DNA from: Candidatus Latescibacterota bacterium
GTDB taxonomy: Bacteria; JAAXHH01
Direction: 5' to 3'
Length of the DNA: 64,000 bases
Assembly (NCBI GenBank): GCA_022822725.1
Contig: JAJEAN010000007.1
Span: forward strand, 688,382 to 752,381
Of this stretch, positions 7,809 to 17,307 are shown in pieces. How positions within the stretch are numbered: the first letter of the stretch is position 1; every line of letters starts with the position of its first letter. The notes beneath the pieces were generated by a model. The model was not told the origin of the DNA. It ran no database searches and saw only the letters and a program-made list of their open reading frames with translations. A program made the translations under genes and the position numbers.

Positions 7809-9115
7809 TCGGTCTCTGTTGTATTATTCCGCAGTGCGCGGACCTGCTCTGCCAGGTGGGACAGCGCATCGGCGGGTGTCCGAATCCCATTGGCCGCCTC
7901 ATACACGGCCTGCCGCAGCAGATCGTTGGCCTCGGCCCAGTAGGGATTCAGGTAGAATCCGGGGATGTCCGGGGCGAGATCCGTAAGGCTTCTGCCCAGG
8001 ACCTGCCCGTCCAGGTACGCCTCGGGCTCGGTATACACCGGGTTGGACCACGCCGAACGGATCGGCGGTATGATAAAGGTCTTGCGGTAACGGTTCGCGA
8101 GGGCCTCATCGTCCATGTAGGCGAACTTGGCGAATTCCCAGGCGAGGTCCGGGTTCTCGGCCTGTCTGGTGACCGCGATCATGGTGCCGCCCCAGGTCGA
8201 GGTGCGGCGCTCGCCTTCCCGCCAGGCCGGCAGGGGCATGGCCCGCCATTTCCCTTCCAGTTCCGGGACGAACCTCCGTGCGAAGCTGATGTACCAGTCC
8301 GGTGCCAGCACGCCCAGGATAATGCCTTCCTTCATGGCGGCGTAACTGGCCGGGTCCTGGGAGAATTCGGGGATGGCCAGCTGCTCTTCGTTGAGCAGGC
8401 TGCAGTAGAATTCCAGGGTGGAAACGGCAATGTCATTGTCGATGATGACCCCGCCGTTTTCATCGAACATGCCGCCACCGTTCTGCAGGAGCATCAGCCA
8501 GAAATGACCGGGCTTGTGAGCGCTCAGCATGATCGGGTATTGGTCGGGCTGCCCGTCGCCGTCGTCGTCGCGGGCGAGAGGTCTCGTCTCGCGGACGAAA
8601 TCATCCCAGGTCTCGATGGATGCCGGATCGATCCCCGCTTTCTCGTAGACGTCGTGACGGTACAGGAGCATGACGGGATGGACATCGCGGGGCAAACCGT
8701 ATATACGGCCGCCCAAGGACCAGGGTGCGAGACGGGCCTGGACGAACTCATCGGTGATCCCTTCGCGTTCGATGCGGTCGGTCAGGTCCACGAAGCCTAT
8801 TTCCTCCTTCGTGCCCTTGAAAAACCTGCCGACCGATGAAATCTCGACTTCGGACAGATCGGGGCCGCCGATGCCGGAAAGGAAGGCGGCCAGGAGCTTG
8901 TCGTGCAGTTTCGAGATCAGCCGAAGTTCGACTTTGACGCCGGGATGCGCCGCTTCGAACGCCGGAATCCTCGCGCTGAACTCATCGTAGTGCGTCTGCG
9001 CGAAGATCCAGAACTCCAGTGTGTCCGAGCGGTCATCGCCGCGGAACACGATGACGGGAAAGGCCAGGAGGAAGAGCAGTCCGAAGATCAGGGGAGCCTT
9101 GCCGAGGTGAATCAT
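7805..9115 (-). CDS. Extracellular sugar-binding protein (ABC transporter)
   Basis: A 436-residue solute-binding protein of the MalE/UgpB class. An N-terminal hydrophobic stretch (residues 4-22) serves as export signal or membrane anchor. No lipobox cysteine is visible, so it is not an obvious lipoprotein. The body has HPGVKVELRLISKLHDKLLA, GGPDLSEVEI and WAFEFAKFAYM-like text (DLAWEFAKFAYMDDE) typical of the family. It delivers a carbohydrate to the two permeases encoded just downstream. The start is three bases after the symporter stop codon, so ABC and symporter genes appear to be one operon. Confidence 0.88.
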   Translation of the reverse strand: MIHLGKAPLIFGLLFLLAFPVIVFRGDDRSDTLEFWIFAQTHYDEFSARIPAFEAAHPGVKVELRLISKLHDKLLAAFLSGIGGPDLSEVEISSVGRFFKGTKEEIGFVDLTDRIEREGITDEFVQARLAPWSLGGRIYGLPRDVHPVMLLYRHDVYEKAGIDPASIETWDDFVRETRPLARDDDGDGQPDQYPIMLSAHKPGHFWLMLLQNGGGMFDENGGVIIDNDIAVSTLEFYCSLLNEEQLAIPEFSQDPASYAAMKEGIILGVLAPDWYISFARRFVPELEGKWRAMPLPAWREGERRTSTWGGTMIAVTRQAENPDLAWEFAKFAYMDDEALANRYRKTFIIPPIRSAWSNPVYTEPEAYLDGQVLGRSLTDLAPDIPGFYLNPYWAEANDLLRQAVYEAANGIRTPADALSHLAEQVRALRNNTTETE

Positions 9116-9118
9116 TTT

Positions 9119-10606
9119 CTATCCATCCCCCATGGCCCGCCGGATAGGCCCCATCACGGGTTCGGTAACGTCTTCCGGCGGCGGGGAAGTGAAGAACGAT
9201 ACCCCGACACCCACGATGGACGAAGCCATGAAACTCCATGCGACGGGAATCAGTCCCGGATTGGGAAGCCATTCGTAGAACATGGCCACGAGCACGGCGT
9301 TCCCGGCGATAATGGCCGTAATCGCGGCCGGCGCGGTAAAACGCCGCCAGTGCAGCCCGAGCAGCCAGATGGGCGTCAGCGTAACGAATCCGGAAAAGGA
9401 CAGCTGGGCCAGGGCGAATATGGAAGCCGGACGGAGGATCACGATGTAGTAAGCGATCCCGCCGAGTACGACGAGGAACAGACGGCCGAGCACCACCTGC
9501 CGGCGCTGCGACAACCCGTACCATACGTCGCGGGTGAGCATGGACGACAGGGTCAGCATCTGGGCGTCCAGGGTGGACATGACCGCCGCCAGGATGCCGG
9601 CCAGGGCCAGTCCCTGGACCATGGGACCGAAATGGCTGCGGATCACCATGGGGAAGACCATATCCGAATCCCGGCCCACGAAATCCGGGAATTCGATGCG
9701 TCCCCATACGCCGTAAAGTGTGGCCACCAGCATCAGCCCGATCATGATGATGGGGTAATACCGGATGGAGTTCTTCAGCGATTTCACGTCTTTGGCGGCA
9801 AATACGCGCACCAGCAGGTGGGGAAAGGCGAGGACGACCAGTCCCATGGCCATGCCCCACACGAACCAGTTGCCCGGTGTGAAGGGCGCCGTGTTTTTCG
9901 TGTACGCCAGTTCCGGGAACCGGCGCGCAACTTCCTTCATGATCGCCGGGATGCCCCCGAAATCGGCCGCGACCACGAAGATCGACACGTAGAGGAACAC
10001 GCCGAAGACGAGGCCCTGGAACACGTTCGTCCACATGGTGGCACGCATGCCGCCCGTTGTGGTGTACAGCAGCGTGATGACCAGGATGCCCGCCGCCGCG
10101 ATTTCAAAGGAGATTGCCTGCTGGGTGAACACGTCGACGGCCAGCCCCACGCCGGCGACGCCGGTGGACAGATAGGGCAGCATATACACGAAGTATACGA
10201 GGAAGAGCAGCCGGCCCAGGTTGGGACTGTCCAGCCTTCGGGCAAGCAGTTCGGCGGGTGTCACGGCCTTGAGTTTCCTGGAGGCGATCCAGGCCGGATA
10301 CCCGATGACGTAGTACGCTACGGGTATGATCAGCGCCGCCATGGCCGCCGTATAGCCGAACACCCCGTAACCGTGATGGTAGGCCAGGCCCGATATGCCC
10401 ATGATCAGGAACGGCGTGATGTTCGTGCCGAAAAGGGCCATGAACATGACGAGCGATTTGGCGACTCGGCCCCCGAGGAAGTAATCTTCGGCCGTCGGCT
10501 TGGACCGGCGGAACGCGGCGGCGCCGATGCCCAGCACCACGGCGAAGTATACCACCACGACGACGAAAATGGTCGCTTCAGGACCCATCGTAGTCCCGCC
10601 ATACAT
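9119..10606 (-). CDS. Sodium:solute symporter (SSS family)
   Basis: A 495-residue membrane protein with about 13 hydrophobic segments. Family signatures include KPTAEDYFLGGRVAKSL near residue 40 and the long LAGILAAVMSTLDAQMLTLS segment, corresponding to the sodium-site helix of SSS carriers. It imports an organic solute with sodium. Two ATGs are possible: 10606 and 10588. The second has GGCGGG six bases upstream and may be the true start. The N-terminus overlaps the end of the DUF3311 gene, the usual arrangement for this SSS subgroup. The substrate is unknown; sugars, carboxylates and amino acids all occur in the family. Confidence 0.9.
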   Translation of the reverse strand: MYGGTTMGPEATIFVVVVVYFAVVLGIGAAAFRRSKPTAEDYFLGGRVAKSLVMFMALFGTNITPFLIMGISGLAYHHGYGVFGYTAAMAALIIPVAYYVIGYPAWIASRKLKAVTPAELLARRLDSPNLGRLLFLVYFVYMLPYLSTGVAGVGLAVDVFTQQAISFEIAAAGILVITLLYTTTGGMRATMWTNVFQGLVFGVFLYVSIFVVAADFGGIPAIMKEVARRFPELAYTKNTAPFTPGNWFVWGMAMGLVVLAFPHLLVRVFAAKDVKSLKNSIRYYPIIMIGLMLVATLYGVWGRIEFPDFVGRDSDMVFPMVIRSHFGPMVQGLALAGILAAVMSTLDAQMLTLSSMLTRDVWYGLSQRRQVVLGRLFLVVLGGIAYYIVILRPASIFALAQLSFSGFVTLTPIWLLGLHWRRFTAPAAITAIIAGNAVLVAMFYEWLPNPGLIPVAWSFMASSIVGVGVSFFTSPPPEDVTEPVMGPIRRAMGDG

Positions 10607-10790
10607 ATCGGGTGAAGTAGATCACGAGCGCGGCGGCTGCGATCACCCAGGCAATGTGGTAGGCCAGGTCCAGGGGGAGCCAGCCGAAGAACGGAGGAGG
10701 GGAGATTCCGTGGTTGAAGAAATCCACGTGAAGCGCGGCCAGCACGACCACGAGCACCCAGAATATCCGTCTATGCTGTCTTCGCGTCAT
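10578..10790 (-). CDS. Small DUF3311-like membrane protein, SSS partner
   Basis: A 70-residue protein with two hydrophobic segments (about residues 9-24 and 42-60) separated by [18 protein letters not shown], a DUF3311-like loop. Proteins of this type are commonly encoded directly before an SSS symporter and are thought to be small accessory subunits. It overlaps the AGCS gene at its start (20 bases) and the symporter at its end. Position, size and topology support the call; sequence recognition alone would be moderate. Confidence 0.75.
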   Translation of the reverse strand: MTRRQHRRIFWVLVVVLAALHVDFFNHGISPPPFFGWLPLDLAYHIAWVIAAAALVIYFTRYVWRDYDGS

Positions 10791-12126
10791 GTCTGCCGAA
10801 GTACCGCCGGGTTTCCGCGGCGACGATGGGCGAAAGGAAGAGCAGGGCGACCAGGTTGGGGAAGGCCATGAGGCCGTTCATGATGTCGGAGACTCCCCAG
10901 ACCAGTTCCAGTTCCGAAACGGCGCCGACCCCTACGAAGAGGCAGAACAGCGTGCGGTAGGGCAATGCGGAGCGTTCACCGAGCAGGTACACCACCGATT
11001 TCTCGCCGTAGTAGCTCCAGCCCAGGATGGTCGAATAGGCGAAAAGTACCAGGCCCACGGCCACCAGGTGACCGCCGAAACCTCCCGGCAGCCCGCTGGT
11101 GAAGGCTGCCGCGGTGAGCGGCGCGCCCGTGTCGCCCGAAAGCCAGACCCCCGTGCCGATGATGGTGAAACCGGTGATCGTGCACACGACCAGGGTATCG
11201 ATGAAGGTCTGGGTCATGGACACCAGGGCCTGCGTGACCGGGTCCTTCGTCTGGGCGGCCGCGGCGGCGATGCCCGCGCTGCCCAGGCCGGATTCGTTGG
11301 AGAAGATGCCTCTGGCCACGCCGAACTGAACCGCCTGCCGGACCATCGCGCCTGCGAACCCCCCGGCGGCCGCGGCGGGCGTGAAGGCGTGAGTGATCAC
11401 AAGCTCGAAGATGCCCGGGATCGCCGAGGCGTTCATCAGGATGGCGGTAAGTCCTCCGAGGATGTACAGCACGATCATCGTGGGGACGATCAGGCTGGCC
11501 GCCCGCCCGATGCTCCTGATCCCTCCGATCAGGACCAGGCCCGTGCCGATCATCAGGACGACGCCCGTGACCCAGGGCTCCACGCCGAAGGTGCTCTGGA
11601 GCACGTCGGCCATGGAATTCGACTGGGTCATGTTGCCGATGCCGAAGGCCGCGAGCGCCGCGAACAGCGCGTAGACGCCACCCATCCACTTCCAGCCCAT
11701 GGCGTTGGAGATGTAGTACATGGGGCCGCCCTTCATGAGCCCCTTCGAATCCGTCTCGCGGTACTTGACCGACAGGACCGCTTCCGAGTACTTGGTGGCC
11801 ATGCCCACCAGGCCCGTCATCCACATCCAGAAGAGCGCGCCGGGTCCTCCGGCGGCGATGGCCGTGGCCACGCCCGCGATATTCCCCGTTCCGACGGTCG
11901 CCGCCAATGCGGTCATCAGGGCCTGGAAGTGGCTGATATCGCCTTCGGCCCCGGATTCCCGGCGACGGAAGAAGGCCAGGTAGAGCGCATGCCACAGGGA
12001 ACGGAATTGCACGCCTTTGAGCAGTATGGTAAGATAGAGTCCCGTACCGCCCAGCAACACGAGCAAGGGCACGCCCCATACCAGGGACTGCACGTTGCCG
12101 ACGTAATCAAGCAGCGAGTTTTCCAT
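10771..12126 (-). CDS. Sodium:alanine symporter family (AGCS) transporter
   Basis: A membrane carrier of about 451 residues with AGCS signatures: [20 protein letters not shown] near residue 70, [19 protein letters not shown], and [20 protein letters not shown] near 270. It should import alanine or glycine with sodium. The open frame extends to a GTG at 12156, but that is only about seven bases from the predicted transcription start. The ATG at 12126 ([13 protein letters not shown]) is therefore preferred. It is the first gene of a minus-strand run that continues through DUF3311, SSS and the sugar ABC genes with overlaps or gaps of a few bases. Confidence 0.9.
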   Translation of the reverse strand: MENSLLDYVGNVQSLVWGVPLLVLLGGTGLYLTILLKGVQFRSLWHALYLAFFRRRESGAEGDISHFQALMTALAATVGTGNIAGVATAIAAGGPGALFWMWMTGLVGMATKYSEAVLSVKYRETDSKGLMKGGPMYYISNAMGWKWMGGVYALFAALAAFGIGNMTQSNSMADVLQSTFGVEPWVTGVVLMIGTGLVLIGGIRSIGRAASLIVPTMIVLYILGGLTAILMNASAIPGIFELVITHAFTPAAAAGGFAGAMVRQAVQFGVARGIFSNESGLGSAGIAAAAAQTKDPVTQALVSMTQTFIDTLVVCTITGFTIIGTGVWLSGDTGAPLTAAAFTSGLPGGFGGHLVAVGLVLFAYSTILGWSYYGEKSVVYLLGERSALPYRTLFCLFVGVGAVSELELVWGVSDIMNGLMAFPNLVALLFLSPIVAAETRRYFGRHDAKTA

Positions 12127-12169
12127 ATGGGTTACCGTGTAAGGGTGATATGGCACACGACGAAGGCCA

Positions 12170-12198
12170 ACCTAAGAGCGCGGCGGAAAGCATGTCAA
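12170..12198 (-). promoter_or_regulatory. Predicted promoter of the AGCS-led transport operon
   Basis: On the minus strand TTGACA (12198-12193), a 17-base spacer and TTAGGT (12175-12170). The start site would be near 12163, giving a leader of about 37 bases to the ATG at 12126. Confidence 0.5.
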
Positions 12199-12217
12199 GC
12201 ACTTTCCATTTTGTTGC

Positions 12218-12246
12218 TTGATCTTTAAACGTGCCGATTTTATAGT
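12218..12246 (+). promoter_or_regulatory. Predicted promoter of the Gfo/Idh-led catabolic run
   Basis: TTGATC (12218-12223), a 17-base spacer and TATAGT (12241-12246). It is divergent from the AGCS promoter 20 bases away. The transcript would start near 12253 and carry a leader of about 120 bases containing GTACCA repeats. Confidence 0.55.
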
Positions 12247-12308
12247 GAACCATCGCCGGTGGCGGTCAGCAAAGACCGGGTCCGGTTTCCATCTCACCAT
12301 TCCAGATA

Positions 12309-12361
12309 GTACCATACCAGGTAAGTACCAGACCACCTTAGATAAGTACCAGACCACCTTG
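12309..12361. repeat. Tandem GTACCA-containing repeats in the leader
   Basis: TAAGTACCAGACCACCTT is present at 12322-12339 and 12343-12360, a 21-base period. A degenerate unit (GTACCATACCAG) begins at 12309. The last unit runs into the GGAG Shine-Dalgarno of the Gfo/Idh gene at 12375. The array is downstream of the predicted promoter and so would be transcribed. Confidence 0.75.
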
Positions 12362-12374
12362 GAGACTGCGCAAC

Positions 12375-13364
12375 ATGGAAACACTCCGAATCGGCATTGC
12401 GGGCGCCGGCGGCATGGGCGGCCACCACGCCCGGTTGCTGTCCGCCCGTGAAGACGTCAGGGTCGTGTCTTTGTTCGATACCGATCCGGTCGCGATGAAC
12501 CGGCTGGAAAAGACGCTCGGGCCGTCCGTACAGGGATTGAACCACTATGCGTCGCTCGAGTCGATGATCGACTCGGAGGCACTGGACGCAATCGTCATCG
12601 CGACCCCCCATACCCGGCACGCGGACCAGGTCCGGACCAGCCTCGAGGCGGAACTGCACGTGCTCGTGGAAAAACCCATGGCGACGACGACGCGGGACGC
12701 CAGGGATTTCATCGAATACGCGGAACGGGCGGACCGGGTGCTTGCCGTCGCCTACCAGCGTCACGGAGAGGGGAAGTTCATCAGGGCCCGGGAGATGATC
12801 GGGGACGGCGTCATCGGCGACGTGCGCCTCGTCCACGTCATCATCGCCCAGAACTGCCTGGGGATCTTCAGCCCCGGGGCCTCGTGGCGCGCCGATCCCG
12901 AGCTTTCCGGGGGCGGGCACTTCATGGACACGGGCAGCCACATCAACGACATCCTGCTGTGGACGACGGGACTGGAACCGAAGACCGTACACGCGTTCAT
13001 CAACCCCGAAGGCACTCTCGTCGACGTCAATACGGCCATCTCTGTGGAATTCACGAACGGCGCCGTAGGCAACCTGTCCTACACCTCCATGTCGCCCGAA
13101 TGGCGGGAGGAATTCACCTTCTACGGTACCGAAGGCGTGATGCGTTTCGGCGCTTCCGAGCCCCTCTTCGTCCATCGCAAGGGAGAGGACATCCGCCTGC
13201 CTCAGACCCCGGGCCGGGGGAAGCCACCCGCGGAGAACTTCATCGAGGCCATCCTGGGCGAAGCGGAAGTGCAGGCCCCGCCTGTCTGCGGCCTGCGCGT
13301 CGTGCAGTTGACCGAGGCGGCCTACAAATCGGCGGAGAGCGGCAGGCCGGAAGCAGTGGGCTGA
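12375..13364 (+). CDS. Gfo/Idh/MocA family oxidoreductase
   Basis: A 329-residue NAD(P)-dependent dehydrogenase. The Rossmann fingerprint is RIGIAGAGGMGGHHARLLS at residues 5-23. The family's EKP motif is present as HVLVEKPMATTTRDARDFIE near 95, and GGGHFMDTGSHINDILLW near 175 is the C-terminal catalytic segment. Relatives oxidise inositols, sugar acids and amino sugars. GGAG lies 10 bases before the ATG. With mmsA next and a sugar isomerase at the end of the same run, an inositol- or sugar-type catabolic pathway is plausible, but the substrate is not visible. Confidence 0.9.
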   Translation: METLRIGIAGAGGMGGHHARLLSAREDVRVVSLFDTDPVAMNRLEKTLGPSVQGLNHYASLESMIDSEALDAIVIATPHTRHADQVRTSLEAELHVLVEKPMATTTRDARDFIEYAERADRVLAVAYQRHGEGKFIRAREMIGDGVIGDVRLVHVIIAQNCLGIFSPGASWRADPELSGGGHFMDTGSHINDILLWTTGLEPKTVHAFINPEGTLVDVNTAISVEFTNGAVGNLSYTSMSPEWREEFTFYGTEGVMRFGASEPLFVHRKGEDIRLPQTPGRGKPPAENFIEAILGEAEVQAPPVCGLRVVQLTEAAYKSAESGRPEAVG

Positions 13365-13413
13365 TCGATTCCGCAACAAGGTTACATCACCTGCTTATAC
13401 TTCGAGGAAGCAC

Positions 13414-14880
13414 ATGCGTGATCAGGAATCAAACGGATGTCCCCTGTTCATCGGCGGGCACTGGACTGGCGCGGACGGTACGGCCACGGAACCGGTATAC
13501 AATCCGTCGGACGGCAGCGTGATCGCGAAGACGCCCATGTGCGGCGCCGCCGAAGTCGATGCCGCGGTTCGAGCCGCCCGGGAAGCCCTTCCCTCCTGGT
13601 CCGACACACCGGTAGTCGACCGGGCGCGGATCCTGTTTCGTTACGTGCATCTGCTTGAAGAAAACTTCGAAGCGCTGTCCCGCCTTGTCACGCGGGAGCA
13701 TGGCAAGACCCTGGTGGAAGCCCGGGGTTCGGTGCGGAGGGGCATCGAGGTCGTGGAGTTCGCCTGCGGGGCGCCTGCGCTGCTCATGGGCGACGCGCTG
13801 GAAGAGGTCGCCAGCGGGATCGACTGCGACACCATCCGTCAGCCCGTGGGTATCTGCGCGGGGATCACGCCCTTTAATTTTCCCGCGATGGTCCCCATGT
13901 GGATGTATCCCATCGCCATCGTCTGCGGCAATACCTTCGTGCTCAAGCCCTCGGAGAAAGTGCCGCTGACCGCCGTCAGGCTCGTGGAGCTCCTTCAGGA
14001 AGCCGGACTGCCGCCCGGCGTGATGAACCTCGTGCACGGCGGCGTGGACGTGGTCAACGCCCTCTGCACCCACCCGGGCATTGACGCCGTTTCTTTCGTC
14101 GGCTCGTCGCCCGTGGCCCGGCACGTCTACCAGACCGCGACGGCCCACGGCAAGCGCGTACAGGCGGCCGGCGGCGCCAAGAACTACATGGTCATCCTGC
14201 CCGACGCGGATCCGGACTTCACGGTGGACGCCCTGATCGGTTCGGTGTACGGGTGCGCCGGGGAACGGTGCATGGCCGGCAGCGTGGCGGTAACGGTGGA
14301 TGACGCGGCCCGGCGCGTGCTGCCTCTGCTCCGCGAAGCGCTGGACGGGATGAAGGTGGGGCCGACGGACCGGGACCCCGACGCGGACATGGGGCCGGTC
14401 GTTACCCGGCAGCACCTCGAAAAGGTGCGCGGATACATCGCCTCGGGCCTGTCGGACGGCGCCTCGCTCTACCGGGACGGCCGGGGCGTGGAAGTGCCGG
14501 AAACGCCGGACGGATTCTACCTTGGACCCACGATTTTCGACGAGGCGTCCACCGAAATGAAGATCGTACGGGAGGAAATCTTCGGTCCGGTCCTCTCCGT
14601 GATCCGCACCGACAGCCTGGACCATGGCATCGAGGCCTGCAACCAGAGCGGTTTCGGCAACGCCGCGGTCCTGTTCACGGGCGACGGAAAGGCCGCCCGG
14701 ACGTTCAGGAACCGGGTGAGCGCCGGGATGGTGGGTATCAACGTCGGCGTGCCGGCCCCCATGGCGTTCTTCCCGTTCTCGGGCTGGAACGGCTCGTTCT
14801 ACGGCGACCTGCACATCCAGGGCAAGGAAGGTTTCGCCTTCTATACGCGGCAGAAAGTCACCATGAGCCGGTGGGCGTGA
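13414..14880 (+). CDS. mmsA: Methylmalonate-semialdehyde dehydrogenase (CoA-acylating)
   Basis: A 488-residue aldehyde dehydrogenase of the MmsA/IolA group. It converts malonate or methylmalonate semialdehyde plus CoA and NAD to acetyl- or propionyl-CoA. MmsA features include PVGICAGITPFNFPAMVPMW at about residue 145, AAGGAKNYMVILPDAD near 252 and the catalytic cysteine in YGCAGERCMAGS near 285. The enzyme serves inositol and valine breakdown. AGGA lies just before the ATG, and the gene starts 49 bases after the dehydrogenase. The neighbouring dehydrogenase and isomerase favour the inositol-like role, as inference. Confidence 0.93.
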   Translation: MRDQESNGCPLFIGGHWTGADGTATEPVYNPSDGSVIAKTPMCGAAEVDAAVRAAREALPSWSDTPVVDRARILFRYVHLLEENFEALSRLVTREHGKTLVEARGSVRRGIEVVEFACGAPALLMGDALEEVASGIDCDTIRQPVGICAGITPFNFPAMVPMWMYPIAIVCGNTFVLKPSEKVPLTAVRLVELLQEAGLPPGVMNLVHGGVDVVNALCTHPGIDAVSFVGSSPVARHVYQTATAHGKRVQAAGGAKNYMVILPDADPDFTVDALIGSVYGCAGERCMAGSVAVTVDDAARRVLPLLREALDGMKVGPTDRDPDADMGPVVTRQHLEKVRGYIASGLSDGASLYRDGRGVEVPETPDGFYLGPTIFDEASTEMKIVREEIFGPVLSVIRTDSLDHGIEACNQSGFGNAAVLFTGDGKAARTFRNRVSAGMVGINVGVPAPMAFFPFSGWNGSFYGDLHIQGKEGFAFYTRQKVTMSRWA

Positions 14881-14906
14881 GCCTGCGGGCTCCAGGGGAT
14901 GAGAAA

Positions 14907-15989
14907 ATGTCCAAACCCGATGTATATATCCTGAAAAGCCACCTGGGCGGTGAAGACGCGCTGAACGATGCGGCGTTCGCCGGACCGGCCCGTGAGATGC
15001 TGCGCGCCCTGGACGTCGATCCCGGAAACCGCGCCGTGATGATGAAGCCCAACGTCACTGCCGGGGCGCCGCGAAACAGCGGTATCGTCACCCATCCGGC
15101 CTTCGTGGGCGGGCTCGTCGACTACTTCGTCCAAGACACGGGCGTTCCGGTCGACGAGGTATACGTCGGCGAGGCGTCCAGCCGGCTGACTTCAAAGTCC
15201 CGGCGAGACCTGGCCTGGGCCCGGAGCGGGTACACGGAGATGGCGCGCGAAAAACGCGTACGGCTGCTCGAGCTGGCGGACTACGGCAACGTACGCGTCA
15301 CCCCGGGGAACACGGTACAGCTACACAATATCGGGATCTCCCGCTGGGCTGCCGCGGAGAACGTGTTCTACGTCAACGTGCCCAAACTGAAGACCCATAA
15401 CCTGGGCGTGGTCACCCTGTGCGGCAAGAACCAACAGGGCATAATGATACCGGTCACGGAACGCCACCTGTGTTCGGACGCGTGGCGCGCCACGTTCGGG
15501 CGCGCCGACCGGCGAAAGCAGGGACGGGAATGGATGCGCGTCGAGGACCACGAAGCCTGGCAGCGGACCATCGCCCATATGCACTGGGACGTCTTCCTGG
15601 CCTGCCAGCCCGATTTCAACGTGGTGGAGGGCATCGTCGGAAGGGACGGCAACGCCTTCTATCTCGGCCGGAATTTTCCCACAGGCCTTGTCGTCGCCGG
15701 CGCGTCCATGGCCGCGGTGGACCTTGTGGCGGCCCATCTCATGGGCTTCCAACCCGATAACCTGGTATATCTGCAGGTCGGTATCGAGCGGGGACTGTGC
15801 CCGTCCTCGATCAGTGACGTGAACGTCCATCTGGTCCGGGACGGCGAAGTGGACGAACTGGTCGATCCGGATCGTTACCGGGCCGATCCGCCCTTTGCGG
15901 TGTACCGCGACATCCCCGCGGACTACGCCAAAAAAGACCTGTTCGACGAATACGATCCTGAAGCCGAGGATTTCCAGATCACGGCCTGA
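14907..15989 (+). CDS. DUF362 domain-containing protein
   Basis: A 360-residue protein with the DUF362 signatures MMKPNVTAGAPRNSGIVTHP near residue 43, YVGEASSRLTSKSRRDLAW and NVPKLKTHNLGVVTLCGKNQ. DUF362 proteins are of uncertain function; some are fused to ferredoxin domains, but no CxxCxxC cluster motif is present here. The open frame begins with GTG at 14871 inside mmsA. The ATG at 14907 has AGGGG eight bases upstream and is preferred. It sits between mmsA and the indoleamine dioxygenase in one plus-strand run. Confidence 0.85.
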   Translation: MSKPDVYILKSHLGGEDALNDAAFAGPAREMLRALDVDPGNRAVMMKPNVTAGAPRNSGIVTHPAFVGGLVDYFVQDTGVPVDEVYVGEASSRLTSKSRRDLAWARSGYTEMAREKRVRLLELADYGNVRVTPGNTVQLHNIGISRWAAAENVFYVNVPKLKTHNLGVVTLCGKNQQGIMIPVTERHLCSDAWRATFGRADRRKQGREWMRVEDHEAWQRTIAHMHWDVFLACQPDFNVVEGIVGRDGNAFYLGRNFPTGLVVAGASMAAVDLVAAHLMGFQPDNLVYLQVGIERGLCPSSISDVNVHLVRDGEVDELVDPDRYRADPPFAVYRDIPADYAKKDLFDEYDPEAEDFQITA

Positions 15990-16034
15990 GGAAAGGCCGG
16001 ATTCCCCGGCGGGACGCATCCCGGAGGGTCTCCC

Positions 16035-17219
16035 ATGACCCAGGTGGAACCGGATCCCCTGTACGCCGCCTTGATGTCGCCCGCGACGCGTGACCTCACC
16101 CACGGTTTTCTACCGTCCGAAGACCCGCTTGCCCGCCTGCCCGAACCCTTCGTCGCGTGGGAACAGGCCGGCGGCGTGCTGCCCAAGCTGGCCCTGACGC
16201 GGCATATCCGCCCCACGATTGAAGAACTGCCGTACTTTCCCGGTGACCGGCTGGCAACCCTGGCCGAGCATGAACGGGCCATGAGCCTGCTGTCCTTTCT
16301 GGCCAACATGTACGTCTTCGCCCCCGATCACCCGGTGGCCACGGCCATCCCCGGGAACCTGGCCACGGCCTGGCACGGCGTGGCCTGCCGCCTCGGGCGC
16401 CCTCCGATGCTGACCTACGCCTCGCAGGTCATGTACAACTGGCGCAGGTTCGACCGCCAGGACCCCGTCGAAGTCGGCAACCTCCACATGATGCTGAACT
16501 TCCTCGGCGGGATGGACGAGGAGTGGTTCGTCACGATCCACGTGCATATCGAGGCCGTCTCGGGACGGGCGCTCTCCGTGCTGATCCCCGGCCAGGATGC
16601 GGTGTCCCGGGACGATGCCGGGACCGTGGCGGATTGCCTGGACGCCGTGTCCGCGACGCTCCACGAAATGCGGGCGGTCCTGGAGCGCATGACGGAACGG
16701 TGTGATCCCAACACCTACTATCACCGGGTCAGGCCGTACATGTTCGGCTGGAAGAACAACCCCGAGCTGCCCGAAGGCATGGTGTATACGGGCGTGGAGA
16801 CCTATGGCGGAAGGCCCCGGCAGTTCCGCGGTGAAACCGGTGCGCAGAGCGCGGTAATCTACGCCGTGGACGGTTTTCTCGGGATCGAGCACGGCTACGA
16901 TGAGATGCGGGCCTACCTGATGGAGATGCGCGACTACATGCCCGTGCAGGACCGGCACTTCATCGAAACGGTGGAAGCGGGACCCTCCGTCCGGGCGTTC
17001 GTCCTTGAACGGGGGAACGGCGAGCCCGGATTGAGAAACGCCTACAACGCCGCGGTGGAAGCACTGTACGAATTCCGCCGGTTGCATATCGAGTACGCCG
17101 CCATGTACGTGCTCAAGCCCGGGCAGCGGGAAAACAAGGGCCACGTGGGCACGGGCGGCACGCCTTTTACCGTCTACCTTAAAAAGCACATAGACGAAAC
17201 CCTCGCGCACCGGATCTGA
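16035..17219 (+). CDS. Indoleamine 2,3-dioxygenase family protein
   Basis: A 394-residue heme dioxygenase resembling IDO, which opens the indole ring of tryptophan to N-formylkynurenine. The proximal heme histidine is H351 in RRLHIEYAAMYV. The C-terminal GTGGTPF loop is present near 373-379, as are FGWKNNPELPEGMVYTGV and FRGETGAQSAVIYAVDGFLG. R233 matches human R231. The residues matching human F226 and F227 are Y228 and Y229. GGAGGG lies six bases before the ATG. The usual kynureninase or formamidase genes are not nearby, so the pathway context is unclear. Bacterial IDOs are uncommon. Confidence 0.9.
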   Translation: MTQVEPDPLYAALMSPATRDLTHGFLPSEDPLARLPEPFVAWEQAGGVLPKLALTRHIRPTIEELPYFPGDRLATLAEHERAMSLLSFLANMYVFAPDHPVATAIPGNLATAWHGVACRLGRPPMLTYASQVMYNWRRFDRQDPVEVGNLHMMLNFLGGMDEEWFVTIHVHIEAVSGRALSVLIPGQDAVSRDDAGTVADCLDAVSATLHEMRAVLERMTERCDPNTYYHRVRPYMFGWKNNPELPEGMVYTGVETYGGRPRQFRGETGAQSAVIYAVDGFLGIEHGYDEMRAYLMEMRDYMPVQDRHFIETVEAGPSVRAFVLERGNGEPGLRNAYNAAVEALYEFRRLHIEYAAMYVLKPGQRENKGHVGTGGTPFTVYLKKHIDETLAHRI

Positions 17220-17307
17220 CCGGTCATGCGCCGAAAACCTTTGCCCCGCCGGGCGTATCCTGTTAAATTGGTATACCGGTAAAGGCCATGTCCACAAGGG
17301 CTTAGCG

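Noticed and set aside
8903-10615. 570-codon plus-strand open frame
   Set aside because: It lies antisense to the SSS symporter and the binding-protein start, is rich in His/Asp/Gly/Arg without any family motif, and is explained by codon bias of the G+C-rich genes on the other strand.
10789-12228. 479-codon plus-strand open frame
   Set aside because: Antisense to the AGCS transporter, which has clear family motifs; the frame has no recognisable domain and extends past the AGCS promoter.
13429-14814. 461-codon minus-strand open frame
   Set aside because: Antisense shadow of mmsA, which has all catalytic motifs.
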